64,000 nucleotides of DNA, taken from contig NZ_JACIVI010000001.1 of the NCBI RefSeq assembly GCF_014145335.1, forward strand, positions 1-64,000, given 5' to 3'. This document shows positions 38,370-47,429 of the stretch, piece after piece (positions within the stretch are counted from its first letter, which is position 1; each line of letters opens with the position of its first letter). This DNA is from Aquariibacter albus. Its GTDB lineage: Bacteria; Pseudomonadota; Gammaproteobacteria; Burkholderiales; Burkholderiaceae_C. A model generated the notes under the pieces. It was not told where the DNA came from and made no database searches. It saw only the letters and a list, made by a program, of their open reading frames with translations. The position numbers and the translations under genes are program-made.

Positions 38370-39749
38370 ATGAGCCTCGCCCCCGCGCCCATCGCGTCCT
38401 CCCCCGCATCCGACGCCCCTGCGGCCTGGGCCCCCGGCCCGGCCGACCTGGCCGCCTTGCAGGCCGCCGGCATCCCCGCCGCCCTGCACCTCTTCCCGCC
38501 CAGCGCCCAGGCCGCCTGGGCCCGGCTGGCGGCGCTGAAGCCCGCCAGCTACGCGCGCAGCCGCAATGCGCTGGACGGCGCGGTCTCCGGCCTCTCGCCC
38601 TATTTCGCCCACGGCCTGATCGAGCCCGGCGCGGCCCTGGCCGCGCTGGCCGCCCGCCACCGCCTGGGCTACGAGGACAAGCTGGTCTTCGAGTTCGGCT
38701 GGCGCGCCTTCTTCCACCACGTGCGGGCGCGGCGGGGCGACGCCATCCTCGACACCCTGCGGCCCGAGGGCCTGCCCGCCGGCCCGGCCGCCTACCGCGC
38801 CCGCCTGCCCGAGGACGTGCTGGAAGCCCGCAGCGGCGTGCCGGCCATCGACCAGGCGGTGCGCGTGCTCTATGCCAGCGGCTACCTGCACAACCACGCC
38901 CGCATGTGGCTGGCCAGCTACCTGGTGCACCTGCGCAAGGTCGACTGGCGGGTCGCGGCCGACTGGCTCTACGGCCACCTGCTCGACGGCGACCTGGCCT
39001 GCAACCACCTGAGCTGGCAGTGGGTGGCGGGCAGCTTCTCGTCCAAGCCCTATCTTTTCAATGCCGACAATGTGGCGCGTTATGCGCCGGCGGCGGCCGC
39101 CCGCGCCTGGCGCTCGGCGGGCACGCTGATCGACCGCAGCTACGAGGCGCTGGAGCAGCTGGCCCGCCAGGGCCGCGCCAGCGGGCCCGAGCCCGGCGCG
39201 CATCCGGCCGTCGAGCCGCCTGCGCTCCGGGCCGAGCCGTCCGCCGAGATCCTGGCCGGCCTGCGCCGGCTGGACGACCTGGCTGAACTCGGCCCCGCCA
39301 CCGCCGCGCTGGACCTGGTCCACCCCTGGGCCCTGGGCGAGCCGCCGGTCGGTGACCGTCCGCAGCGCCTGGGCCTGCTGCACCTGCCGGCGCATGCGGC
39401 CCGGCCCTGGTCGGCGCGGCGCTGGGCCTGGGTGCTGGCGCGCATGGCGGCGGTCTGCGACCGGGTCTGGATCGGCGATGCCGCGCCCCTGCTGCAAAGC
39501 CTGCGCGCCCAGGGCCGGCCGCTGCGCGCCGCGCCGGCCCCCGAGTCGGGCTACGCCAGGCTGCTGGCCGGCCTGGCGGCCCCGTCGGCGCCGCCGCCGC
39601 TGTTTGCCGATCCGGCCGGCTCCTGCACCTCCTTCAGCCGCTGGTATGCGCAGAGCCAGGCCCTGGCCCCGCATCTGGAGGATCGGCTGCGGCCCTGGGC
39701 CGCGGCGGGGGCCGCCGGCTTGGGCACACTGTCGCTGTTTCCGGGCTGA
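38370..39749 (+). CDS. Photolyase/cryptochrome FAD-domain protein with non-standard architecture
   Basis: The 459-residue product begins with a photolyase FAD-binding domain (about 45-265): YARSRNALDGAVSGLSPYF, YEDKLVFEFGWRAFFHHV, QAVRVLYASGYLHNHARMW, DGDLACNHLSWQWVAGSFS. The usual N-terminal alpha/beta antenna domain is missing. A 180-residue C-terminal region (GLLHLPAHAARPWSARRWAW, then IGDAAPLLQSLRAQG) looks alpha/beta but I do not recognise it; it could be a permuted antenna-like domain. It may be a DNA repair enzyme or light sensor. Class and activity are uncertain. Confidence 0.8.
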   Translation: MSLAPAPIASSPASDAPAAWAPGPADLAALQAAGIPAALHLFPPSAQAAWARLAALKPASYARSRNALDGAVSGLSPYFAHGLIEPGAALAALAARHRLGYEDKLVFEFGWRAFFHHVRARRGDAILDTLRPEGLPAGPAAYRARLPEDVLEARSGVPAIDQAVRVLYASGYLHNHARMWLASYLVHLRKVDWRVAADWLYGHLLDGDLACNHLSWQWVAGSFSSKPYLFNADNVARYAPAAAARAWRSAGTLIDRSYEALEQLARQGRASGPEPGAHPAVEPPALRAEPSAEILAGLRRLDDLAELGPATAALDLVHPWALGEPPVGDRPQRLGLLHLPAHAARPWSARRWAWVLARMAAVCDRVWIGDAAPLLQSLRAQGRPLRAAPAPESGYARLLAGLAAPSAPPPLFADPAGSCTSFSRWYAQSQALAPHLEDRLRPWAAAGAAGLGTLSLFPG

Positions 39750-39788
39750 GGCCCGGTTCTTCCCGCCTGCTGCCGCCCACCCGCCACC

Positions 39789-40250
39789 ATGTCCGCGCCT
39801 TCCTCCGCCCCCGACGCTGCCGGCCCCGTGCCCCTGCTGGCCACCCGCCTGGGCCTGGCCGGCCTGCTGCCCTTCGTGCTGGGGGCCGCACTGGTCTGGA
39901 TCGTCAACGAGGAGGCCCATCCCTATGTGGTCGATGCCCTGGCCGGCTATGCCGCGCTGATCGCCAGCTTCCTTGGCGGCCTGCACTGGGGCCTGGCCAT
40001 GCGCCTGCCCGAAGGGCCGCTGCGCGTGGCCCGGCTGCGCTGGGCGGTGCTGCCTTCCCTGATCGCCTGGATCGGGCTGACCATGCCGGCCTACGCCGGC
40101 CTGGTGGTGCTGGGCGGGCTGCTGATCGCCTGCTACCTGGTCGACCGCCGCAGCTACCCCGCCCTGGGCCTGGCGCCCTGGCTGACGCTGCGCTTCCGGC
40201 TCAGCACCGTGGCCGCCCTGAGCTGCTTCCTGGCCGCGGCCGGCAGTTGA
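39789..40250 (+). CDS. DUF3429 family membrane protein
   Basis: A 153-residue protein with four to five membrane helices. The central AALIASFLGGLHWGLAM segment is typical of DUF3429. Function unknown. It lies 39 bases after the photolyase-like gene and 40 bases before the M61 peptidase gene, so it may be in one transcription unit with both. Confidence 0.85.
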   Translation: MSAPSSAPDAAGPVPLLATRLGLAGLLPFVLGAALVWIVNEEAHPYVVDALAGYAALIASFLGGLHWGLAMRLPEGPLRVARLRWAVLPSLIAWIGLTMPAYAGLVVLGGLLIACYLVDRRSYPALGLAPWLTLRFRLSTVAALSCFLAAAGS

Positions 40251-40290
40251 GCTTCTTTTCCTTGCCGGGGCGCCCGCCGCGCCCGCGACG

Positions 40291-42117
40291 ATGATCCGCT
40301 ACCGCATCGAGCTGCCCCAGCCCGCCAGCCACCAGTTCCACATCACGCTCACCGTGCCGCAGCCGGCGGAGGCTCAGGTGCTGAGCCTGCCGGTCTGGAT
40401 CCCCGGCAGCTACCTGGTGCGCGAGTTCGCCCGCCACCTGCACAGCCTGCAGGCCGAACAGGGCGGCCAGCCCTGCGAGATCGTCTGGCGCGACAAGGCG
40501 AGCTGGACGGTGCACTGCCGCGGCCGCGGCGCCCTGACCCTGCGCTACCAGGCCCATGCCCTGGACCCCTCGGTGCGCGCGGCCTGGCTCGACGCGCAGC
40601 GAGGCTTCTTCAATGCCAGCAGCCTCTGTCTGCGCGTGCACGGCCGCGAGGCCGAGGCCCATGCCCTGCAGCTCGGCCCGCTGCCGCGCGGCTGGCAGGT
40701 CGCCACCGCCATGCGCCCGGCCGCCGGCCAGGGCGAGTCGCCGCGCCGCTTCGAGGCGGCCGACTACGACGAGCTGCTCGACCATCCCTTCGAGCTCGGC
40801 CCCTTCTGGTCGGGCGGCTTCCGCGCCCAGGGCGTGCCGCACCGCTTCGTCGTCAGCGGTGCGCCGCCGGGCTTCGACGGCGAACGCCTGCTGGCCATGA
40901 CGCAGCAGATCTGCGAGGCGCAGATCGCCTTCTGGCATGCCGAGACCGATGCCCGCGGCCGCCGCCGCGTAAAGAAGCCGCCCTTCGAGCACTACGTGTT
41001 CATGCTGCACGCCAGCGACGAGGGCTACGGCGGCCTGGAGCACCGCGCCAGCACGGCCCTGGCCTGCGGCCGGCGCGACCTGCCGCGCCGCGCCCTGGTC
41101 GATGTGGAGGGCGCGCCCGGCGCCGGGGGCCCCAGCGAGGGCCTGACCCAGCTCCTCGGCCTGATCAGCCACGAGTACTTCCACACCTGGAACGTCAAGC
41201 GCCTCAAGCCCGCGCCCTATGTGGCCTACGACTACGCGCGCGAGCAGCCGACCGAGCTGCTGTGGTTCTTCGAGGGCTTCACCAGCTACTACGACGACCT
41301 CTTCCTGGTGCGCGCCGGCCTGATCGACGAGGCCAGCTACCTCAAGGGCCTGGCCCGCACGATCAACCAGGTGCTGGCCACCCCGGGCCGGCAGATCAGC
41401 AGCGTCGCCCAGGCCAGCCTGGATGCCTGGATCAAGTACTACCGGCCCGACGAGAACACCGTCAACGCGACGGTCAGCTACTACACCAAGGGTGCGCTCG
41501 TGGCCCTGGCCCTGGACCTGACGCTGCGCCGCGAAGGCCGCGGCACGCTCGACACCCTGATGCGCCGTCTGTGGGTCGCCACCGGCTGCGGCACGGCCGA
41601 CCCCGGCCGCGAAGGCGCGCTCGACGAAGCCCTGCTGCGCCGCGAGCTGGCGGCCGTGGCCGGCCGCTCGATGGATGCCGAGCTGGACGCCTGGGTCCAC
41701 GGCCGCGGCGAGTTGCCGCTGCCGAGCCTGCTGGGCAGCGTCGGCCTGGGCTGGTCCGAGGACGCGCCGACCCCGGCCCAGCGCCTGGGTGCGCGGCTCA
41801 GCGAGTCGGGCGGCCAGCTCAAACTGGCCAGCGTCTTGCGCGGCGGCGCCGCCGCGGCGGCCGGTCTGGCGCCGGGCGACGAGTTGCTCGCCGTCGACGG
41901 CTGGCGCCTGGGCAAGGCCGAGGACCTGGCCCTCTACGGCGCCTTCCACGGCCCGCGCCGCCTGCTGGCCGCCCGCGACCGTCGTCTGCTGGAGCTGCAG
42001 CTCGATGCCAGCGGCCCGGTGCAGTCCAGCGTCAAGCTCAGCCCGCGGACCGATGCCCCGGACGAGGCCCGCGCCCGGCGCGAGGCCTGGCTGGGCGGCG
42101 GCGACCGACCGCGGTGA
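40291..42117 (+). CDS. M61 family metallopeptidase with C-terminal PDZ domain (glycyl aminopeptidase-like)
   Basis: The 608-residue protein has the zinc motif HEYFH (LISHEYFHTWNVKRLKP, about residue 292) and a downstream Glu (LLWFFEGFTSYYDDLFLV) as third ligand, plus a PDZ domain near the C-terminus (VLRGGAAAAAGLAPGDELL, about 515-565). No signal peptide is visible. It probably degrades small peptides in the cytoplasm. It overlaps the next gene by 4 bases (GTGA). Confidence 0.92.
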   Translation: MIRYRIELPQPASHQFHITLTVPQPAEAQVLSLPVWIPGSYLVREFARHLHSLQAEQGGQPCEIVWRDKASWTVHCRGRGALTLRYQAHALDPSVRAAWLDAQRGFFNASSLCLRVHGREAEAHALQLGPLPRGWQVATAMRPAAGQGESPRRFEAADYDELLDHPFELGPFWSGGFRAQGVPHRFVVSGAPPGFDGERLLAMTQQICEAQIAFWHAETDARGRRRVKKPPFEHYVFMLHASDEGYGGLEHRASTALACGRRDLPRRALVDVEGAPGAGGPSEGLTQLLGLISHEYFHTWNVKRLKPAPYVAYDYAREQPTELLWFFEGFTSYYDDLFLVRAGLIDEASYLKGLARTINQVLATPGRQISSVAQASLDAWIKYYRPDENTVNATVSYYTKGALVALALDLTLRREGRGTLDTLMRRLWVATGCGTADPGREGALDEALLRRELAAVAGRSMDAELDAWVHGRGELPLPSLLGSVGLGWSEDAPTPAQRLGARLSESGGQLKLASVLRGGAAAAAGLAPGDELLAVDGWRLGKAEDLALYGAFHGPRRLLAARDRRLLELQLDASGPVQSSVKLSPRTDAPDEARARREAWLGGGDRPR

Positions 42118-43355
42118 GGTCCCTGCTGCGCCGCCGCGGCCTGCTGCTGCTGGCCGCCGCCGTGATCCTGGTCCACAGCCTGCTGCTGGGCGGCCTGGCC
42201 GAGCTGCTGCCGGCGCGCGCCGGCGCGTCGATCGAACGGATGTCGGCCGATTTCGTCACGGCCTTGCCGCTTGCCGCCGCGCCGCCGCCGCCGCCTGCCG
42301 CCGCGCCGGCCCCGCCGCCCGCGGCGGACCCGCTGGCCGCCGCCCGGCCGGCGGAGCCACCGGCCAGTGCCCCGCCCGCGGAACCGCCCCCGGTGCCGCC
42401 CCTGCCGCAGCTGCCGGCCTCCTCGCCTCGGGCAGCGTCCTCGCCGGCGGAGCCGGACTTGCTCGCACAGGGCGGCCCGCCCCCGCCCGAGCCTTCCGCC
42501 TCGCGGCCGCCGCCGGCTGCCGCCAGTGCGCCGCTGCTGGCCGCCAGCGCGCCACCGCCGGCGGCCAGCGCGGCGGGGCTGCCGGTCCTGGCCTCTGCGG
42601 CCTCGGACGAGGGGGAGCTGGTGGGCAAGGAATTGCTGATCGACGGCTTCGCCTGGCCGGGTTCGACCGAGATCCGCTACCGGCTCGGGGGCGACGTGCG
42701 CGGTGAGGTGCATGGCACGGCCGCCGTGCGCTGGCTGCGCGAGGGCCGTCGCTACCAGGTGCATCTGGATGTCACCGTCGGCCCGGGCTTTGCGCCGCTG
42801 CTGCAGCGGCACACCACCAGCGCCGGCCGGATCACCCGCCAGGGCCTGATGCCCGAGCACTACGAGGAACGCACCCGCATCGCCTTTGCGCCGGAGCGCC
42901 GGGCGCGGGTCGATTTCGCCCCGGGCCGGGTGACCCTGGCCCAGGGGCGCCAGGTCGAGGTGCCGCCCGATGTGCAGGACGGCGCCAGCCAGTTCATCCA
43001 GCTGGCCTGGCGCTTCGCGCGTCAGGCCCAGGCCCTGGCGGTCGGCGATGCCGTCGACATCACGCTGGCCCTGCCGCGCCGGGTGGACGGCTGGATCTAC
43101 GACGTGCTGGCGCTGGAGCCGGTCGACACGCCCGAGGGTCCGATTCCTGCATGGCATCTGCGCCCGCGCCGCAGCGGCGATCCCAGCACCTATGCGATCG
43201 AGGCCTGGCTCGCGCCCTCCCTGCGCTGGATGCCGGTGCGGATGCGGGTCAGCGACGGGCGCGGCAACCGGCTTGATCTCGAGCTGTCGGAACGCTTGCG
43301 TGAAGTACCTGTCACATCCCGGCCCGCGAGTCCGGCGAGCCAGACGCTAAAGTGA
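42114..43355 (+). CDS. DUF3108 domain protein with membrane anchor and Pro/Ala-rich linker
   Basis: A 413-residue protein: an N-terminal membrane helix (GLLLLAAAVILVHSLLLGG), a Pro/Ala/Ser-rich stretch of about 125 residues (55-175) resembling TonB/TolA spacers, then a DUF3108 beta domain (EGRRYQVHLDVTVG, DVQDGASQFIQLAWR, DGWIYDVLALEPVDTPEG). GTG start at 42114 inside the peptidase stop. It probably crosses the periplasm to contact the outer membrane. Exact role unknown. Confidence 0.85.
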   Translation: MRSLLRRRGLLLLAAAVILVHSLLLGGLAELLPARAGASIERMSADFVTALPLAAAPPPPPAAAPAPPPAADPLAAARPAEPPASAPPAEPPPVPPLPQLPASSPRAASSPAEPDLLAQGGPPPPEPSASRPPPAAASAPLLAASAPPPAASAAGLPVLASAASDEGELVGKELLIDGFAWPGSTEIRYRLGGDVRGEVHGTAAVRWLREGRRYQVHLDVTVGPGFAPLLQRHTTSAGRITRQGLMPEHYEERTRIAFAPERRARVDFAPGRVTLAQGRQVEVPPDVQDGASQFIQLAWRFARQAQALAVGDAVDITLALPRRVDGWIYDVLALEPVDTPEGPIPAWHLRPRRSGDPSTYAIEAWLAPSLRWMPVRMRVSDGRGNRLDLELSERLREVPVTSRPASPASQTLK

Positions 43356-43405
43356 AGTGTTCCTGAAGCGTTCCGGTCCGGGGCCTTCCGTTCTCCTTGC
43401 CCACC

Positions 43406-44221
43406 ATGTCTGTCGCCTACCCCAGCTTCGATCCCGCCCCGCAGAACCTGCTGCTCGACCGTCGCGGCGGCGCGCCCCTGGCCACCGCCTGGATCACCCT
43501 GAACCGCCCGGCCGCGCTGAATGCGCTGAACGATGCCCTGATGGACGAGCTGGGCGCCGCGCTCCTGCAGGCCGACGCCGACGAGGGCATCGGCTGCATC
43601 GTCATCACCGGCAGCGAGAAGGCCTTCGCGGCCGGTGCCGACATCGGCGTGATGGCCGGTCTGAGCTACGCCGACGCCACCCGCGGCGACTTCATCACCC
43701 GCAACTGGGAGACGATCCGTCGCATCCGCAAGCCCGTGATCGCGGCGGTGGCCGGCCACGCGCTGGGGGGCGGCTGCGAGCTGGCGATGATGTGCGACCT
43801 CATCATCGCCGCCGACACCGCGCAGTTCGGCCAGCCCGAGATCAAGCTCGGCATCATCCCGGGCGCCGGCGGCACGCAGCGCCTGCCGCGCGCCGTGGGC
43901 AAGGCCAAGGCCATGGACATGGTGCTGACGGCCCGCACCATCGGCGCCGAAGAGGCCGAGCGCGCCGGCCTCGTCGCCCGCCTGGTGCCGGCTGCCAGCC
44001 TGCTGGACGAGGCGCAGAAGGCCGCCGACGCCATCGGCCGCCAGCCGCTGCTGGCCATCCTGGCCGCCAAGGATTGCGTGAACCGTGCCTTCGAAGGCCC
44101 GCTGGCCGAAGGCATCGCCTACGAGCGCCGCCAGTTCCACGCGATGTTCGCCACCGAGGACCAGAAGGAGGGCATGGCCGCCTTCCTGGCCAAGCGCAAG
44201 CCGGTCTTCACGCACCGCTGA
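43406..44221 (+). CDS. Enoyl-CoA hydratase/isomerase family protein
   Basis: A 271-residue crotonase-fold protein with the oxyanion-hole and catalytic segments: [67 protein letters not shown]. Both catalytic Glu are present, so short-chain enoyl-CoA hydratase activity (EC 4.2.1.17) is likely. It stands as a single gene upstream of the acyltransferase gene. Start at ATG 43406; an upstream TTG is weaker. Confidence 0.94.
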   Translation: MSVAYPSFDPAPQNLLLDRRGGAPLATAWITLNRPAALNALNDALMDELGAALLQADADEGIGCIVITGSEKAFAAGADIGVMAGLSYADATRGDFITRNWETIRRIRKPVIAAVAGHALGGGCELAMMCDLIIAADTAQFGQPEIKLGIIPGAGGTQRLPRAVGKAKAMDMVLTARTIGAEEAERAGLVARLVPAASLLDEAQKAADAIGRQPLLAILAAKDCVNRAFEGPLAEGIAYERRQFHAMFATEDQKEGMAAFLAKRKPVFTHR

Positions 44222-44233
44222 TCGGGGGGCTGG

Positions 44234-44824
44234 ATGCGAGAGGATCCAGGCGACCGGGACCAGATGCTGGTGCCCGACTGGTCGCGAGAGGCTTGCCGTC
44301 CCTGGGACTGGGCGCCATCGCGGCAACTGCTGCGAGCGCTGCGCGCCTACCAGCGTGCCCACCCTGGACCGTTGGGGGCGCCCGTTCGCGCCTGGGCCGC
44401 TTTCAGGCACCGCTTCTGGTCGGTCGTGACCGGTGCCGACATCCCGCTCAACAGCTGCATCGATGGCGGCCTGATGATGCTCCACCCCAATGGCATCGTG
44501 ATCCATCCGGGAGCCCGGATCGGTCCGAACGCCTTCCTGCTGCAACAAGTCACTTTGGGGACTGGGCCGCGGCCCGGCCTGCCCGTGCTGGGTGCGGATG
44601 TGATGGTGGGGGCAGGCGCCAAGGTTCTCGGGGGAGTGCTCCTTGGAGATCACTGCCGGGTCGGTGCGAATGCCGTCGTGGTGGACGACGTCCCGGCCGG
44701 AGCCGTGGCCGTGGGCATCCCCGCCCGCGTGCTGCCTCCGTCTGCCGACCGTTACTCAGATCCAACTGACGGCACTCAGCCGCCGCAGACCACCGCGGCA
44801 CGCTCCAGCCGCCAGGACAGGTAG
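44234..44824 (+). CDS. Serine O-acetyltransferase-like hexapeptide-repeat acyltransferase
   Basis: A 196-residue protein with left-handed beta-helix repeats: LMMLHPNGIVIHPGARIGP, LGADVMVGAGAKVLGG, VLLGDHCRVGANAVVVDD, and the CysE-type PAGAVAVGIPARVL end. It lacks the long N-terminal helical domain of CysE (about 270), so it resembles the short, polysaccharide-modifying members (WcaB/EpsC-like). It overlaps the YeeE gene convergently by 49 bases. Codon use is less GC-biased than neighbours, hinting at transfer. Confidence 0.82.
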   Translation: MREDPGDRDQMLVPDWSREACRPWDWAPSRQLLRALRAYQRAHPGPLGAPVRAWAAFRHRFWSVVTGADIPLNSCIDGGLMMLHPNGIVIHPGARIGPNAFLLQQVTLGTGPRPGLPVLGADVMVGAGAKVLGGVLLGDHCRVGANAVVVDDVPAGAVAVGIPARVLPPSADRYSDPTDGTQPPQTTAARSSRQDR

Positions 44825-45900
44825 CGCCAGGCCGCGTAGGAGCCGATCGCGAAGCCCGCCAGCGCCAGCGGCGCGCCCAGCGTCAGCAGCGACAGGCCGC
44901 TCAGGCCCTGGCCGAAGGTGCAGCCCACGGCCAGCACCCCGCCGAAACCCATCAGCACGGCCCCGACCAGGTGCTGGGCCGTGTCGCTCACGTTCGCGAA
45001 AGTCTCCCAGCGGAATTCGCGGCGCAGCCGCGCGCTGGCCGCGCTGCCGAGCAGGGTGCCGATCACCAGCGCGATGCCGAAGTTCAGCACCGTGTTCTGG
45101 TCCGAGGCGAGTTCGAGGTAGGCCAGCGTGGCGCCGATCGGCGCGACGAAGCTCAGGCCTTCCGGCCGGCGGCTGCCGGTGCCGACCCAGGCGGCCTCCA
45201 GGGTCTCGGGATGCTCGGGCAGGTGGCCGACCAGGCCTGTGACGACCCAGGCGGCGACGATCAGCAGGCCGACGACGCCGCCCCCGATCCACTGGGCCGC
45301 GCCCAGGTGCGCGCGGCCGCGCAGGATCCACAGCCCGCCCGCGACCAGCAGCAGCGCGACCAGGCCCAGCCTCAGGGTGTCGACCGGCAGATCCAGGCCC
45401 GCAGCCAGCAGGCGCGGCAGGTCCGCGTGCGGCAGCTCGACGGCGACCCGGTCGAGGCCGTCGACCCGCAGGCCGGCGAAGGCGCCCCGCAAGCTCATTT
45501 GCGCGCTGACGGCCACCCCCCCCAGCACCACCAGCGAACGCAGGCTGCCGGCCCCGGCGCGCACCAGCGAGCGGGTCGCGCAGCCCGAGGCCAGCACCAT
45601 GCCGGCCCCGAAGATCGCGCCGCCGAGCAGGTGGCTCAACCAGCTCAGCCGCGGCTGCAGGTAGACCGCGGCATCGAGCTGCAGCACACCGGCCGCCAGC
45701 AGGCCCTGGGTGCCCGCGATCGCAATCAGTGCGGCCAGCAGCCACATCCGCATGCGGCTCGCTTCGCCGAAGGTGTAGAGGTCGGTCAGCGCCCCCATCG
45801 TGCAAAAGCGCGACCACTGGCCGACCGCGCCGAGCAGCAGGCCGATCAGGCCGCCGAGGGCAAGCACGCGGAAGGTGAGGGCGGCGACGTCGAGGTCCAT
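44776..45900 (-). CDS. YeeE/YedE family sulfur-compound transporter (TsuA-like)
   Basis: The 374-residue membrane protein has about nine helices and three conserved Cys motifs characteristic of YeeE/TsuA thiosulfate channels: SRFCTMGALTDL, ASGCATRSLVRAG and AVGCTFGQGLSG. These Cys are thought to relay thiosulfate by transient S-S contact. Close to the sox operon, it likely brings thiosulfate or a related sulfur compound into the cell. It is divergent from the GH75-like gene. Confidence 0.9.
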   Translation of the reverse strand: MDLDVAALTFRVLALGGLIGLLLGAVGQWSRFCTMGALTDLYTFGEASRMRMWLLAALIAIAGTQGLLAAGVLQLDAAVYLQPRLSWLSHLLGGAIFGAGMVLASGCATRSLVRAGAGSLRSLVVLGGVAVSAQMSLRGAFAGLRVDGLDRVAVELPHADLPRLLAAGLDLPVDTLRLGLVALLLVAGGLWILRGRAHLGAAQWIGGGVVGLLIVAAWVVTGLVGHLPEHPETLEAAWVGTGSRRPEGLSFVAPIGATLAYLELASDQNTVLNFGIALVIGTLLGSAASARLRREFRWETFANVSDTAQHLVGAVLMGFGGVLAVGCTFGQGLSGLSLLTLGAPLALAGFAIGSYAAWRYLSWRLERAAVVCGG

Positions 45901-45940
45901 GGCGCTTGGGAGACGGGCGAAAAGCCGAGGATTCTAGAGG

Positions 45941-45985
45941 CCGCCCCGGGCCGCCCCGGGCCGGCCCGGGCCCCGGCCCGGGGGC
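45941..45985. repeat. Short GC tandem palindromic repeat
   Basis: Ten-base units CCGCCCCGGG, CCGCCCCGGG, CCGGCCCGGG, then CCCCGGCCCGGGGG. They sit in the divergent gap between the YeeE-like and GH75-like genes. Likely slippage-prone and a possible structured spacer; no regulator site assigned. Confidence 0.6.
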
Positions 45986-46054
45986 TCGGTCCGGTCCCGA
46001 GGGGCCGCCAGAATCTCCGGCAGACGGCCCGCCGGGCCGGGTCCAGGAAGCCCC

Positions 46055-46999
46055 ATGTCCGCTCCGTTCAGGCGTCTCGCCCCCCTCGCGCTGGCCCTTC
46101 TCCTCCTGCTGCCCGGGGCACGGGCCGAGCCCGACGCCTGCGCGATGCCGCTGGCCTTCGAGCAGAAGGATGGCAACGCCCCCGGGGGGCGCACGCCGGT
46201 GCATGCCGACGGCCAGGCCCTGCTCTTCATCGAGCGCCTGAACGTCAACACCGATGGCACCCGCCGCAGCTACCGGGTCGACGACTTCTGGGGCGAGCGC
46301 GAGGCGCTGAACAACCTCTGCAATGCCATGAGCGATGCCTGCGCCGGCCTGGACGCCGAGGGCCTGCGCCAGCGCCGCCTGCTGACCGAGCAGGCCGCGG
46401 CGGCCGGCTGGCCGGCCGATCGCCTGCGTGCGACCCGGCTGGCGCCGTCCATCCTGCCCTTCCGCGACGGCAAGCCTTGTCCGGCGGTCGAGGGCTACCT
46501 GGTCTCGGCCACCGCGCTGCAGCGCCCCGGCGTGGCCGATGTCTGCGACCCGGCCCGCTACGCCGATGCGCTGCAGGTTCCGGCCCTGGTGCTGCCCAAG
46601 GGCCCGGGCGCCGGCAAGCCCTCGGGCTTTGCCGCCCGCGGGGCCGGCATCGGCGATCTGGTGATGGCGCTGCGGCTCGACCGCATGGAGCCGGTCGGGG
46701 CCGTCGTGGGCGACAGCGGTCCCTCGGGCGAACTGGGCGAAGGCTCGGTCGCCCTGAACGGCCGCCTGCTGGGCAAGACGGCCGAACCGGTGAACTACCG
46801 CGAGCTGCGCGGCAAGCCGCCCTTCACGGGCAAGGGCTGGACGGTGCCGCCGACCCTGGTGCTGGTCTTCCCCGGCAGCCGGGACCGTGCCCAGCCTTAT
46901 CTGGAGCCCGAGCGCATCGAGGCCGCGGCCCGTGCCCGCTTCGAGGCCTGGGGCGGCCTGGCCCGCGCCCAGGCCTGTGCTCAGTCCTTGAAGCGGTAG
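46055..46999 (+). CDS. Secreted protein resembling GH75 (chitosanase-fold)
   Basis: A 314-residue secreted protein with a signal peptide (ALALLLLLPGARA) followed by Cys-rich sequence. The segment DGTRRSYRVDDFWGERE and the GH75-like AVVGDSGPSGELGEGSVAL (about residues 214-232) point to the Glyco_hydro_75 fold, but several members of the wider group are not chitosanases. I cannot identify the substrate. It ends converging on the cytochrome gene, overlapping by 19 bases. Confidence 0.45.
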   Translation: MSAPFRRLAPLALALLLLLPGARAEPDACAMPLAFEQKDGNAPGGRTPVHADGQALLFIERLNVNTDGTRRSYRVDDFWGEREALNNLCNAMSDACAGLDAEGLRQRRLLTEQAAAAGWPADRLRATRLAPSILPFRDGKPCPAVEGYLVSATALQRPGVADVCDPARYADALQVPALVLPKGPGAGKPSGFAARGAGIGDLVMALRLDRMEPVGAVVGDSGPSGELGEGSVALNGRLLGKTAEPVNYRELRGKPPFTGKGWTVPPTLVLVFPGSRDRAQPYLEPERIEAAARARFEAWGGLARAQACAQSLKR

Positions 47000-47343
47000 T
47001 GCTCGCGGTTGAGCACCGCGGCGATCGCGGTCACGTCCTCGGGGAAGAGGCCCAGGTTCAGCTCGGTGTTGCACTGCTCCACCATGCCGCGCAGGTGGCC
47101 GGCGTTCGTCAGGCGCCCGCCGGGGCGGTAGATCGCATGCGGCTTGCCGCCAGTCTTGTCGGCATGGCAGGCGTCGCAGCGGTTCTCCTGGATCAGCTTG
47201 CGGCCCAGGGCCAGGTCGGCGCCCTGGTAGATCGCCGGCTCGGCATGCAGGCCGGCCTGGCCGAAGAGCAGGCCCAGCAGCGCCACGGGGGCAGCCCGCC
47301 GCAGGCGGAGACGGACGGATGCGGGGGCAGTCATGCGGGCCAT
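46981..47343 (-). CDS. Small periplasmic monohaem cytochrome c
   Basis: A 120-residue protein with signal peptide (AAPVALLGLLFGQAGLHA) and one haem c motif, CDACH (about residue 56), with a possible distal Met in LRGMVEQCN. It probably carries electrons for the adjacent sulfur or quinoprotein-type system (SoxH/SoxW-like genes). It is last in the long minus-strand run that begins at soxC. The family is not recognised beyond the haem motif. Confidence 0.78.
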   Translation of the reverse strand: MARMTAPASVRLRLRRAAPVALLGLLFGQAGLHAEPAIYQGADLALGRKLIQENRCDACHADKTGGKPHAIYRPGGRLTNAGHLRGMVEQCNTELNLGLFPEDVTAIAAVLNREHYRFKD

Positions 47344-47429
47344 GGTCGTCCTTGGAACGGGGTGGGTTGCAGTCTAGGCAGGCCGGGCCGGCCCCGGCAC
47401 CTGGGTTCGGCCCCGACCCTGCGCGGCGC

